NCBI GenBank assembly: GCA_001795235.1
Contig: MGNZ01000032.1
Coordinates: 11,472-17,908 of the forward strand
Reading direction: 5' to 3'
From: Chloroflexi bacterium RBG_16_64_32
GTDB taxonomy: Bacteria; Chloroflexota; Dehalococcoidia; SM23-28-2; RBG-16-64-32
Length of the DNA stretch: 6,437 nt
Shown here: positions 1 through 5,589 of the stretch, in pieces
Numbering within the stretch: position 1 is the stretch's first letter
How the letters are laid out: every line of letters starts with the position of its first letter
The notes under the pieces: generated by a model
What the model saw: only the letters and a program-made list of their open reading frames with translations
Database searches by the model: none
What the model was told of the DNA's origin: nothing
Translations under genes and position numbers: made by a program

Positions 1-536
1 AAGATGACGTCTGCGGGCGCTGCCGGGGCGGGACGTTCGCCTTTGAGGCGGCACGCTGTCCTTTCGTGTTCAGCGGTCCCGCCCGCGAGGCTGTGCACGC
101 CCTCAAGTACCAGGGTGTCTCGGCCATCGCGGAGGTGATGGGCCGGATGATGGCGGAGTGCCTGGATGCATGGTCGCTTCGGGTGGGGGCGCTGGTGCCG
201 CTGCCGCTGACGGGCCCGCGCCGGCGCGCCCGCGGCTACAACCAGTCGGAGTTGCTTGCACGGGAAGTGTCGCGGCTGAGCGGCGTGCCGCTGGCCCGCC
301 GCATGGTGGAGAGGCGGAAGGGGGCGCGGCCCCAGGCCCTAGCCGCTGATGAGGACGCCCGCCGCGCCAACGTGGCGGACGCCTTCGGAGTGCGGTGGGG
401 GAGCGAGGCGGCGGGACCGCTGCTCCTGGTGGACGACGTGATGACAAGCGGAGCCACCCTGGATGCCTGCGCCCGCGCGCTGCGAGCGGCCGGGCACGGC
501 CCCGTGTACGCCCTTGCGTTCGCCCGCGAGGACTGA
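1..536 (+). CDS. comF: ComF family phosphoribosyltransferase-like protein, 5'-truncated by the window edge
   Basis: The reading frame is open from base 3 and runs off the left edge, so the true start lies upstream; 177 codons are visible. The visible N-terminus holds a Cys-x2-Cys pair (VCGRC) and a further Cys (ARCPF), the end of the zinc-finger region usual in ComF proteins. Next comes the family's SGPAREAVHALKYQG segment, then VPLPLTGPRRRARGYNQ, and finally the PRPP-loop signature VDDVMTSGAT (about 429-458), with the acidic pair and the Thr-Ser-Gly-Ala-Thr loop intact. ComF homologues are needed for DNA uptake in competent bacteria (ComFC in Bacillus, ComF in Haemophilus), but many carriers are not known to be competent, so the exact role here is open. 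It ends 10 nt before the hpf promoter, so it probably belongs to an upstream transcription unit. Confidence 0.93.
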   Translation, partial: DDVCGRCRGGTFAFEAARCPFVFSGPAREAVHALKYQGVSAIAEVMGRMMAECLDAWSLRVGALVPLPLTGPRRRARGYNQSELLAREVSRLSGVPLARRMVERRKGARPQALAADEDARRANVADAFGVRWGSEAAGPLLLVDDVMTSGATLDACARALRAAGHGPVYALAFARED

Positions 537-546
537 GCAAAAGTCC

Positions 547-575
547 TTGCTGGGGATTCAGTTCCCGCCTACAAT
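547..575 (+). promoter_or_regulatory. sigma70-type promoter for hpf
   Basis: A TTGCTG -35 box (547-552) and a TACAAT -10 box (570-575) are separated by exactly 17 nt; each matches consensus at 4-5 of 6 positions. It sits right after the comF stop (534-536), and transcription should begin near 582, giving a leader of about 43 nt before the ATG at 625. It is the only good promoter ahead of the hpf-kinase-unknown gene run. The call rests on sequence match alone. Confidence 0.7.
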
Positions 576-624
576 GAAATTGCGAGGAAACGGCAGTGTG
601 GCTACGCTTTCGGGGGTGGACAGC

Positions 625-1194
625 ATGGAACTAATTTTCCGCGGCAGGCACCTGACCCTCAGGGACGAGTTTCGCGAGTACGCCAGCAAGAGGCTTAGCC
701 GTTTGTCAAGGCACCTGCCACTGGCCGAACACGCCATCGTCGATGTGCGGCGGGAGGCGAAGGGGTCCGACGGCCGCTACGTGGTGCAGGTCACGCTGAA
801 CGCCAACGGCACCTACCTGCGCGCTGAGGAGCGGGCGGCCCAGCTAGAAGCGGCCGTCGACGCCGCCAGCGACGTCCTGGTGCGCCAGGTGGGCCGGTTC
901 AAGCAGAAGAAGGTCTCCCGCAGCCAGCGCCGCCTGGGGAAAGAGACGCAGGTGGCCGCCGCGGAGGCGGAGGAGGACCGAGAGCTCCCTCCCGACGCCG
1001 AAATCATCGCTGGCCACGTGGTGAAGCGGAAGCGGTTCTCCGTGAAGCCGATGACAGAAGCGGAGGCGATTGAGCAGATGGAGCTCCTGAGCCACAGCTT
1101 CTTCCTGTTCCGGGATGAGGACCGGCAGGAGCTGGCGCTCCTTTACCGTCGGCGCGACGGGGATTACGGGCTGATCCTGCCCGAATCGTCGTGA
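625..1194 (+). CDS. hpf: long-form ribosome hibernation promoting factor (HPF)
   Basis: This 189-residue protein has the two-domain layout of long HPF. Residues 1-100 form the S30AE/RaiA-type domain (MELIFRGRHLTLRDEFREYA) that binds the 30S decoding region. An Ala/Glu-rich linker follows (about 105-125), then the C-terminal dimerisation domain (about 128-186) with family signatures KRFSVKPMTEAEAIEQM, HSFFLF and YRRRDGDYGLI. Long HPF joins two 70S ribosomes into inactive 100S dimers in stationary phase or stress. ATG 625 is chosen because the family N-terminus begins at this residue and an SD-like GGGGGTG (612-618) lies 6 nt upstream. A GTG at 598 behind GAGGAAA (584-590) would add nine residues and cannot be excluded. 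The stop overlaps the next gene's GTG by four bases. Confidence 0.93.
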   Translation: MELIFRGRHLTLRDEFREYASKRLSRLSRHLPLAEHAIVDVRREAKGSDGRYVVQVTLNANGTYLRAEERAAQLEAAVDAASDVLVRQVGRFKQKKVSRSQRRLGKETQVAAAEAEEDRELPPDAEIIAGHVVKRKRFSVKPMTEAEAIEQMELLSHSFFLFRDEDRQELALLYRRRDGDYGLILPESS

Positions 1195-2150
1195 TCATCA
1201 CCCTCACCCTGAATCCCGCAATCGATCAGACGCTGGTCCTCGACCGCTTCCGCGCTGGGGACACTTTGCGGGTCAAGTCCAGCCGGTTCGATCCGGGGGG
1301 CAAGGGGATCAACGTCTCGCGGGTGATACGGGAGCTGGGCGGCGAAAGCGTGGCGATGGGTTTCGCGCCCGGGGGCCTGGGTCGCTACATCGAACAGACG
1401 CTGAAGGAGGACGGGATCCAGTGTGACTTCGTGTACACCAAGGGGGAGGCGAGGACGAACATTACCATCCTGGATGAATCTCGTCACATCAACACGATCC
1501 TTAGCGATCCCGGCCCGGACACGGACGCCCGCTACGTGAAACAACTGCTGAGCAAGCTGCGGAAGCGATTGCGCGCCAACGACTGGCTGGTGGTGGCGGG
1601 CAGCATACCGCCGCCTGTCGCTCCCGAAATCTACGCCGAGATCATATCGATGGCGCGGGAGAGCTGGGTGCACACGGTTCTGGATGCGGACGGCGCCGCC
1701 CTCGCCGCTGGGGTCGCCGCCGGTCCGGAGATGGTGAAAGGCAACCGTCGCGAGCTGGAACGGCTGCTGGATCGCCATCTGGACGACGAGTCGTCAACGC
1801 TGAAGGCGGCGCAGACCCTCCGGGAGATGGCCATCCGCACGGCGGTTGTGACCCGGGGTCGCGAGGGAGCGATAGCTGTATCCGATGAAGGGGCCTGGCG
1901 CGGCGTGGCTCCCCGCGTGCGGGCGGTCAGCGCGGTGGGATCGGGAGATGGGTTCCTGGCCGGAGTAACGCTCACTCTCAGCCGCGGCGGCACGATGGAG
2001 GAGGCGCTGAGGCTGGGCGTCGGGGCTGGAACGGCCTGCGTGCTCTCGCCGGGCACGGAGCTGTGCCACCGCCGGGAGGTTGACCTTCTGCAGCCGCGCG
2101 TCAGGGTCAACCACATAGAGCCGGAGCCGGCCCTGGCGCAGAGGTCGTGA
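1191..2150 (+). CDS. PfkB-family sugar kinase, 1-phosphofructokinase (FruK/LacC) type
   Basis: This 319-residue ribokinase-fold kinase has the N-terminus typical of the 1-phosphofructokinase/tagatose-6-phosphate kinase branch (MIITLTLNPAIDQT). It shows the substrate signature GGKGINVSR (37-45), the AGSIPP segment (136-141), a VKGN motif (182-185) where relatives usually have KPN, TRGREGA (221-227) and the ATP/anion-hole motif GSGDGFLAG (250-258) with catalytic base Asp253. Expected chemistry is ATP-dependent phosphorylation of a phosphosugar, such as fructose 1-phosphate to fructose 1,6-bisphosphate. The substrate cannot be fixed from sequence, and no PTS fructose transporter is visible, so no gene symbol is given. 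The GTG start overlaps the hpf stop (GTGA), implying translational coupling, and the same GTGA arrangement links it to the next gene. Confidence 0.9.
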   Translation: MIITLTLNPAIDQTLVLDRFRAGDTLRVKSSRFDPGGKGINVSRVIRELGGESVAMGFAPGGLGRYIEQTLKEDGIQCDFVYTKGEARTNITILDESRHINTILSDPGPDTDARYVKQLLSKLRKRLRANDWLVVAGSIPPPVAPEIYAEIISMARESWVHTVLDADGAALAAGVAAGPEMVKGNRRELERLLDRHLDDESSTLKAAQTLREMAIRTAVVTRGREGAIAVSDEGAWRGVAPRVRAVSAVGSGDGFLAGVTLTLSRGGTMEEALRLGVGAGTACVLSPGTELCHRREVDLLQPRVRVNHIEPEPALAQRS

Positions 2151-3265
2151 GCGTGGCGGCCTCCCGGCCGGCGCTCGTGGTGTTCCTGGGCGGTCTGGGT
2201 GACAGCCCCGTCGAGAGGCTGATGGCGCGCGCCCGCGCCGCCGCAGCCGTGGACAGCATCGAGGTAGCTCTCGCCGGGGGACGATACGCGGGCGCGATCC
2301 TGGTCAGTGACGGTTCTGCGGAGTTCTCCGGCCTGCCCGCCGGCGTCACTGTCTGTCTGGATTCAAGCCCCTTCCACTACGGCTGTCGTCTGGCGGAGAC
2401 GGTGCGCACGCACGACCTGGAGCACGTCGTGTACCTCGGCGGCGGAAGCCTGCCCTTGCTCGGCGAGGCCGACTTCGGCAGCATCGCGAACGCCCTGAGC
2501 GAGGACGGCGTCGTCGTCACCAACAACTTCTTTTCATCCGACCTGGTGGGGTTTCCTGCCGAGTCCGTTGCGCGCATTCGGCCGCCGGAGAGCGACAACC
2601 GCCTGGCGCGCGCCCTGTGCCAGGAGGCGGGCCTAGCGCTGCGGGAGCTGCCGCGCACGGTAGCCACCCAGATGGACATCGACGGGCCCACGGACCTAGC
2701 CGTACTTTCGCTGACCGGTCAGGGTGGCCCTCGCCTGCTGGAGTATCTGTCGGCGCTGGAGATGGACGTCGGCTGCTACCGGCGGGTCCTGCCCCTGTTG
2801 ACGGACCGCTCCGCGCAGGTCACGGTAGCGGGGCGGGTGGGTAGCCACGCCTGGCGTTACCTGGAATCGGAGACCGCCTGCCGCGTGCGGCTGTTCGCAG
2901 AGGAACGCGGGATGGAGGCCGACGGCCGCGCCGCCGAAGGGAAGGTGCGGTCGCTCCTGGCGTTTTACCTGGAGCAGGCGGGGCCGCAGCGCTTTTTCGG
3001 CGCTCTGGCGGAGCTTGGGGACGCCGCGTTGATTGATACGCGGGTCCTCCTAGCGCACTTCGGCATCGACGCCCAACGCTCGGATCGCTTTCTGTCGGAC
3101 CTGGGTTGCTGGCAGGAGATAGGCGAGCCTTTCCTGCGTGAGTTCACGCAGGCGGCCGTGGAGGCGCGGATTCCAGTGCTCCTGGGCGGGCACTCGCTGG
3201 TCTCGGGCGGCCTCATGGCGCTCAACGAGTTCGCCTGGCGGGAAAAGGAGCGAGACCGTGATTGA
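2147..3265 (+). CDS. Unassigned protein: degenerate NTP-transferase-like domain plus unknown C-terminal domain
   Basis: I do not recognise this 372-residue protein as a named family. Residues 8-190 resemble a GT-A (MobA/CofC/DUF2064-like) fold: a strand near the N-terminus (ALVVFLGGLGDS), a GGGSLPLL motif (98-105) where active enzymes usually have G-D-x-P-L-L, NNFFSSDLVGF (126-136), and MDIDGPTDLAVL (176-187), close to the D-I-D-T-P-E-D-L motif ending many such domains. The usual N-terminal Gly-rich/Arg/Lys nucleotide loop is not seen, so catalysis is doubtful. Residues about 195-372 are mostly helical by composition, with VTVAGRVGSHAWRYLE and RLFAEERGMEA as striking segments. There is no signal peptide or membrane segment. 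GTG 2147 overlaps the kinase stop; GTG 2153 (370 residues) has better SD spacing from AGAGGT (2140-2145) and may be the true start. Confidence 0.8.
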   Translation: MSVAASRPALVVFLGGLGDSPVERLMARARAAAAVDSIEVALAGGRYAGAILVSDGSAEFSGLPAGVTVCLDSSPFHYGCRLAETVRTHDLEHVVYLGGGSLPLLGEADFGSIANALSEDGVVVTNNFFSSDLVGFPAESVARIRPPESDNRLARALCQEAGLALRELPRTVATQMDIDGPTDLAVLSLTGQGGPRLLEYLSALEMDVGCYRRVLPLLTDRSAQVTVAGRVGSHAWRYLESETACRVRLFAEERGMEADGRAAEGKVRSLLAFYLEQAGPQRFFGALAELGDAALIDTRVLLAHFGIDAQRSDRFLSDLGCWQEIGEPFLREFTQAAVEARIPVLLGGHSLVSGGLMALNEFAWREKERDRD

Positions 3266-3291
3266 CGGGTCGTGGGGCGCGAGGCTAAACT
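3262..3291 (+). promoter_or_regulatory. sigma70-type promoter for glyA
   Basis: A TTGACG -35 box (3262-3267; 5 of 6 to consensus) overlaps the stop codon of the preceding gene, and TAAACT (3286-3291; 4 of 6) follows at 18 nt. Predicted start is near 3298, giving a leader of roughly 138 nt before glyA. The -35 is strong and the -10 mediocre, which would suit a regulated or moderately active promoter. Evidence is sequence match plus position only. Confidence 0.55.
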
Positions 3292-3348
3292 GGATGGGCA
3301 ATCCATAGGAGCGGACCGACTTCAATCTCCGGTTTCTGGAAGCAACTC

Positions 3349-3392
3349 TGAGGCAGCGAAGAACCTCGCCATGGTGAGGAGGCGCTGTCTCA
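3349..3392 (+). promoter_or_regulatory. long stem-loop in the glyA leader
   Basis: The outer stem pairs 3349-3358 (TGAGGCAGCG) with 3383-3392 (CGCTGTCTCA): ten continuous pairs including one G-U. After an asymmetric internal loop (3359-3363 against 3380-3382), an inner stem pairs 3364-3369 (CCTCGC) with 3374-3379 (GTGAGG), leaving a CATG loop. It lies between the predicted glyA promoter and the glyA SD. No run of T follows, so it is a poor intrinsic terminator. It matches no riboswitch I can name; glycine, THF and T-box hallmarks were looked for and not seen. ACCTC (3363-3367) could instead pair with GAGGT of the glyA SD (3425-3429), suggesting, but not proving, a switch. Confidence 0.6.
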
Positions 3393-3435
3393 ATTCATTT
3401 CCGGCCTGGTTGGCGGCAGGGCAAGAGGTGACGGC

Positions 3436-4698
3436 ATGGGCGCATTAGAGCAGACCGATCCTGAGGTGGCGGCTATCATTCACAAGGAGGAGGAGCGACA
3501 GCGGCTGGGGCTGGAGATAATTGCCTCGGAGAACCTCACCAGCGCCGCCGTCCTGGAGGCTGTGGGCTCCGTCCTCACCAACAAGTACGCGGAGGGCTAC
3601 CCCGGCAAGCGCTACTACGGCGGCTGTCAGTACGTTGACGAGGTGGAGGAGCTGGCCCGTTCCCGCGCCTGCGAGCTGTTCGGGGCGGAGCACGCCAACG
3701 TCCAGCCCCACTCCGGCGCCGAGGCCAACATGGCCACCTACTCCGCCCTGATGAAGGTGGGCGATACGGCCATGGGCATGAACCTCTCCGATGGCGGCCA
3801 CCTCACCCACGGCCTGGAGGTGAACTTCTCCGCTCGCCTGTACAACTTCGTGCACTACGGCGTCGACCGTGAGAGAGAGCTAATCGACTACGACCAGATG
3901 CGGGAAACGGCGAAGAGGGAACGTCCCGCGGTCATCATCGCGGGCGCCACGACCTACTCGCGGATTATCGACTTCGAAGTGTGCGGCCAGATCGCCGACG
4001 AGGTCGGCGCCTACTTGGTGGCCGACATCGCCCATATCGCCGGGCTGGTGGCCGCCGGGGTGCACCCCTCGCCCGTGCCCCACGCGCACGTCGTGACTTC
4101 AACCACGCACAAGACGCTGCGCGGCCCGCGTAGCGCCTTCATCCTCTGCCGGGAGGAGCTGGCGGAGCGGATCGATAAAGCCGTGTTTCCCGGCACTCAG
4201 GGTGGTCCCCACATGCACGTCATCGCCGCCAAGGCGGTCTGCTTCGGGGAGGCGATGAAGCCGGAGTTCACCGAGTACCAGAAGCGGGTTGTGGAGAACG
4301 CGCAGGCGCTGGCCGAAGAGCTGCAGGCCCAGGGCTGGCGCATCGTCTCCGGCGGAACGGACAACCACCTTGTGCTGGTCGACGTGGGCGCCCGGGGGCT
4401 GTCAGGTTCGAAGGCGCAGAAGGCGCTGGACGCCGTGGGGATATATGCGAACAAGAACACGATCCCGTTTGACGAAAGGCCGCCGTACATCGGCAGCGGC
4501 CTGCGCCTCGGCACTCCCGGTTTGACCACCCGCGGGATGGGGCCGGAGGAGATGCGCAGCATCGGCGGGATCATCGCGCGGGTGCTGGAGAACCGGGAAG
4601 ACGAGAAGGTGCAGACGGAGGCGCGGCGTCGCGTGCGGGAGCTGGCGGAGGCGTACCCGGCGCCCGGGATCACGGACCGGGCGGCGGTGGGAGCCTGA
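3436..4698 (+). CDS. glyA: serine hydroxymethyltransferase
   Basis: This 420-residue protein is the usual length for bacterial SHMT and matches the family throughout. Landmarks are DPEVAAIIHKEEERQ near the N-terminus, IIASENLTS (28-36), YAEGYPGKRYYGG (51-63), the PHSGAEAN phosphate-binding segment (91-98), DIAHIAGL (197-204) with the PLP-contacting Asp197 and His200, and the Schiff-base lysine Lys226 in TTHKTLRGPR. GTQGGPH (253-259) and GSGLRLGTP (353-361) near the C-terminus are also conserved. The cytosolic PLP enzyme converts serine and tetrahydrofolate to glycine and 5,10-methylene-tetrahydrofolate, the main one-carbon source. ATG 3436 follows AAGAGGTGA (3423-3431) and matches the family N-terminus. 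It appears monocistronic, with its own promoter and leader upstream and a fresh strong promoter downstream. Confidence 0.98.
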   Translation: MGALEQTDPEVAAIIHKEEERQRLGLEIIASENLTSAAVLEAVGSVLTNKYAEGYPGKRYYGGCQYVDEVEELARSRACELFGAEHANVQPHSGAEANMATYSALMKVGDTAMGMNLSDGGHLTHGLEVNFSARLYNFVHYGVDRERELIDYDQMRETAKRERPAVIIAGATTYSRIIDFEVCGQIADEVGAYLVADIAHIAGLVAAGVHPSPVPHAHVVTSTTHKTLRGPRSAFILCREELAERIDKAVFPGTQGGPHMHVIAAKAVCFGEAMKPEFTEYQKRVVENAQALAEELQAQGWRIVSGGTDNHLVLVDVGARGLSGSKAQKALDAVGIYANKNTIPFDERPPYIGSGLRLGTPGLTTRGMGPEEMRSIGGIIARVLENREDEKVQTEARRRVRELAEAYPAPGITDRAAVGA

Positions 4699-4715
4699 GC
4701 GGAGCCGAGGCCAGC

Positions 4716-4744
4716 TTGTTGCCGCCTGGGGCGCGTGATATAAT
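4716..4744 (+). promoter_or_regulatory. strong extended -10 promoter for rpsF-ssb-rpsR
   Basis: TTGTTG (4716-4721) and a perfect TATAAT (4739-4744) are separated by 17 nt, and the -10 is preceded by TG at 4736-4737 (extended -10, TGATATAAT). This is the best promoter in the window, as expected for ribosomal protein genes. Predicted start is near 4751, leaving a leader of about 75 nt before the rpsF start at 4826. Confidence 0.85.
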
Positions 4745-4765
4745 CCCGTTTGCCTGTGAGGGGTT

Positions 4766-4777
4766 GCCCGCGTGGGC
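4766..4777 (+). promoter_or_regulatory. short GC stem-loop at the 5' side of the rpsF leader
   Basis: GCCC (4766-4769) pairs with GGGC (4774-4777) around a GCGT tetraloop. It precedes the putative S6:S18-binding structure and could protect the transcript's 5' end or act as a folding spacer. Only four base pairs support it, so it may be incidental. Confidence 0.3.
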
Positions 4778-4781
4778 CAGA

Positions 4782-4811
4782 TACCTCCGGGCGTTTGTGC
4801 GTTTCCAGGTA
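4782..4811 (+). promoter_or_regulatory. putative S6:S18 ribosomal protein leader (autoregulatory RNA motif)
   Basis: A lower stem pairs TACCT (4782-4786) with AGGTA (4807-4811). The trinucleotide CCG (4787-4789) follows as a bulge, and a small hairpin closes above it: GG 4790-4791 with CC 4805-4806, and CG 4792-4793 with CG 4800-4801 around TTTGTG, leaving TTT 4802-4804 bulged. This matches the published S6S18 complex-binding motif: a conserved CCG in a bulge flanked by a stem and a hairpin, located in 5' UTRs of rpsF/rpsR operons and mimicking the 16S rRNA site. It sits one base upstream of the rpsF SD region, so bound S6:S18 would be expected to block initiation. The pairing was done by eye. 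Confidence 0.65.
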
Positions 4812-4825
4812 CAGGTGGAGGCCGC

Positions 4826-5116
4826 TTGCGCAACTACGAACTGGTAATGATAGTGAGCCCTGAGGTGGCGGACGAGGCCGTGCCCGCCACTGTCGACCGG
4901 GTGAAGGCGTTCATCGCTGAGCAGGGCGGAGACGTGAAGGAAGTGAACCCATGGGGTCGCCGCAGGCTGGCCTATCCCATTGACCACTTTCGGGAAGGCA
5001 GCTACGTGGTGGCGCATCTCAGCCTGGACCCCCAGCGCGTGCGTGACCTGGAAAACAACCTTGAGCTAGCGGAAGACGTTATCAGGCATCTGGTGGTTAA
5101 GCTGGAAGATGAGTAG
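4826..5116 (+). CDS. rpsF: 30S ribosomal protein bS6
   Basis: This 96-residue protein begins at the family N-terminus, MRNYELVMIVSPEV, when initiated at TTG 4826. GGAGG (4817-4821) lies 4 nt upstream. A GTG at 4772 would add 18 unrelated residues and lies inside the leader RNA structure, so it is rejected. Family features are the central NPWGRRRLAYPI segment (41-52), GSYVVAHLSLDP (58-69) and the C-terminal helix ending in VVKLEDE. bS6 pairs with bS18 on the platform of the 30S subunit next to 16S rRNA helices 22-23. It is first in rpsF-ssb-rpsR behind the strongest promoter in the window. The TTG start on a highly expressed gene is unusual and may leave room for translational control by the leader. 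Confidence 0.95.
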   Translation: MRNYELVMIVSPEVADEAVPATVDRVKAFIAEQGGDVKEVNPWGRRRLAYPIDHFREGSYVVAHLSLDPQRVRDLENNLELAEDVIRHLVVKLEDE

Positions 5117-5130
5117 GAGGGCCCGATACG

Positions 5131-5152
5131 CCGGAGGCGCATCCGCCTCTGG
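5131..5152 (+). promoter_or_regulatory. intercistronic hairpin between rpsF and ssb
   Basis: CCGGAGGCG (5131-5139) pairs along its whole length with CGCCTCTGG (5144-5152), with one G-U pair and a CATC tetraloop. It occupies most of the gap between rpsF and ssb and ends three bases before the ssb SD (AAAGGAG, 5156-5162). No T-run follows, so it is not a classical terminator. A role in mRNA stability, processing, or tuning expression of ssb relative to rpsF is plausible. Confidence 0.6.
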
Positions 5153-5169
5153 TGGAAAGGAGCGGGAAC

Positions 5170-5580
5170 ATGGCGGGCCTTAACAAAGTGATGGTGATCG
5201 GTAATCTTGGCGCGGACCCTGAGATGCGCTATACGGCGGACGGCAACGCCATGACGAGCTTTCGGGTAGCAGCCAGCCGCAACTATACCGCGCCGGACGG
5301 AGAGCGACGCGAGGAGACAGAGTGGTTTAGTGTGGTGGCCTGGCGCAAGCTAGCGGAACAGTGCAGTCAGTACCTGCAAAAGGGCCGTCGGGTGTATGTG
5401 GAGGGCCGCCTTCGCACGCGCTCCTGGGACACACCTGAGGGCCAGAAACGATACCGCACCGAGGTGGTCGCCGACCGCGTCCTCTTCCTGGATCGGGCGG
5501 GCGGCGCGCCGCTGCCGGAAGACGCTGGGGCGGCGGTACCGGAGGAGCAGTTTGAGGCGGAAGAGACGCCTTTCGAGTAA
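5170..5580 (+). CDS. ssb: single-stranded DNA-binding protein
   Basis: This 136-residue SSB has one OB-fold (about 1-108). It starts with MAGLNKVMVIGNLGADPEMRYT and contains the conserved TEWFSVVAWRKLAEQ (50-64) and YLQKGRRVYVEGRL (68-81) segments. The protein coats single-stranded DNA during replication, recombination and repair, normally as a homotetramer. ATG 5170 is used because AAAGGAG (5156-5162) sits 7 nt upstream and the family begins here; GTG 5152 would lie inside the preceding hairpin. The linker is short and Glu/Ala/Pro-rich, and the tail reads EAEETPFE: the acidic tip that recruits partner proteins normally ends in Pro-Phe but is capped by an extra Glu. The frame continues cleanly to the TAA, so no frameshift explains the difference. 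It is sandwiched between rpsF and rpsR, a common bacterial arrangement. Confidence 0.97.
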   Translation: MAGLNKVMVIGNLGADPEMRYTADGNAMTSFRVAASRNYTAPDGERREETEWFSVVAWRKLAEQCSQYLQKGRRVYVEGRLRTRSWDTPEGQKRYRTEVVADRVLFLDRAGGAPLPEDAGAAVPEEQFEAEETPFE

Positions 5581-5589
5581 GAGGCACGC

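Noticed and set aside
463..624. Upstream extension of HPF to ATG-like starts inside comF
   Set aside because: The added residues overlap the comF reading frame and cross the predicted promoter. They show no homology to the HPF N-terminus, which begins at 625.
1164..1778. 204-codon open frame on the minus strand opposite the kinase
   Set aside because: It lies wholly antisense to a well-conserved gene and reads as low-complexity His/Arg/Ala/Pro sequence without motifs. It is the usual shadow frame in GC-rich DNA.
3294..3308. A four-codon ATG...TAG mini-frame at the start of the predicted glyA leader
   Set aside because: It lies across the predicted transcription start and has no SD. A frame this short is expected by chance.
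3349..3400. Intrinsic terminator for the hpf-kinase-unknown operon
   Set aside because: The stem is strong but is followed by CAATTCATTTCC, not a T-run. It also lies downstream of the predicted glyA promoter, so a leader role is more likely.
3371..3448. A 25-codon ATG-started reading frame overlapping the glyA start in another frame
   Set aside because: It starts inside the stem-loop of the leader and no SD precedes its ATG. The peptide has no run of Gly or Ser codons that would suggest attenuation.
4197..4833. Minus-strand frames opposite the glyA 3' half and the rpsF leader
   Set aside because: They are antisense to a conserved catalytic protein and a strong promoter, with Arg/Pro/Ser-rich shadow composition.
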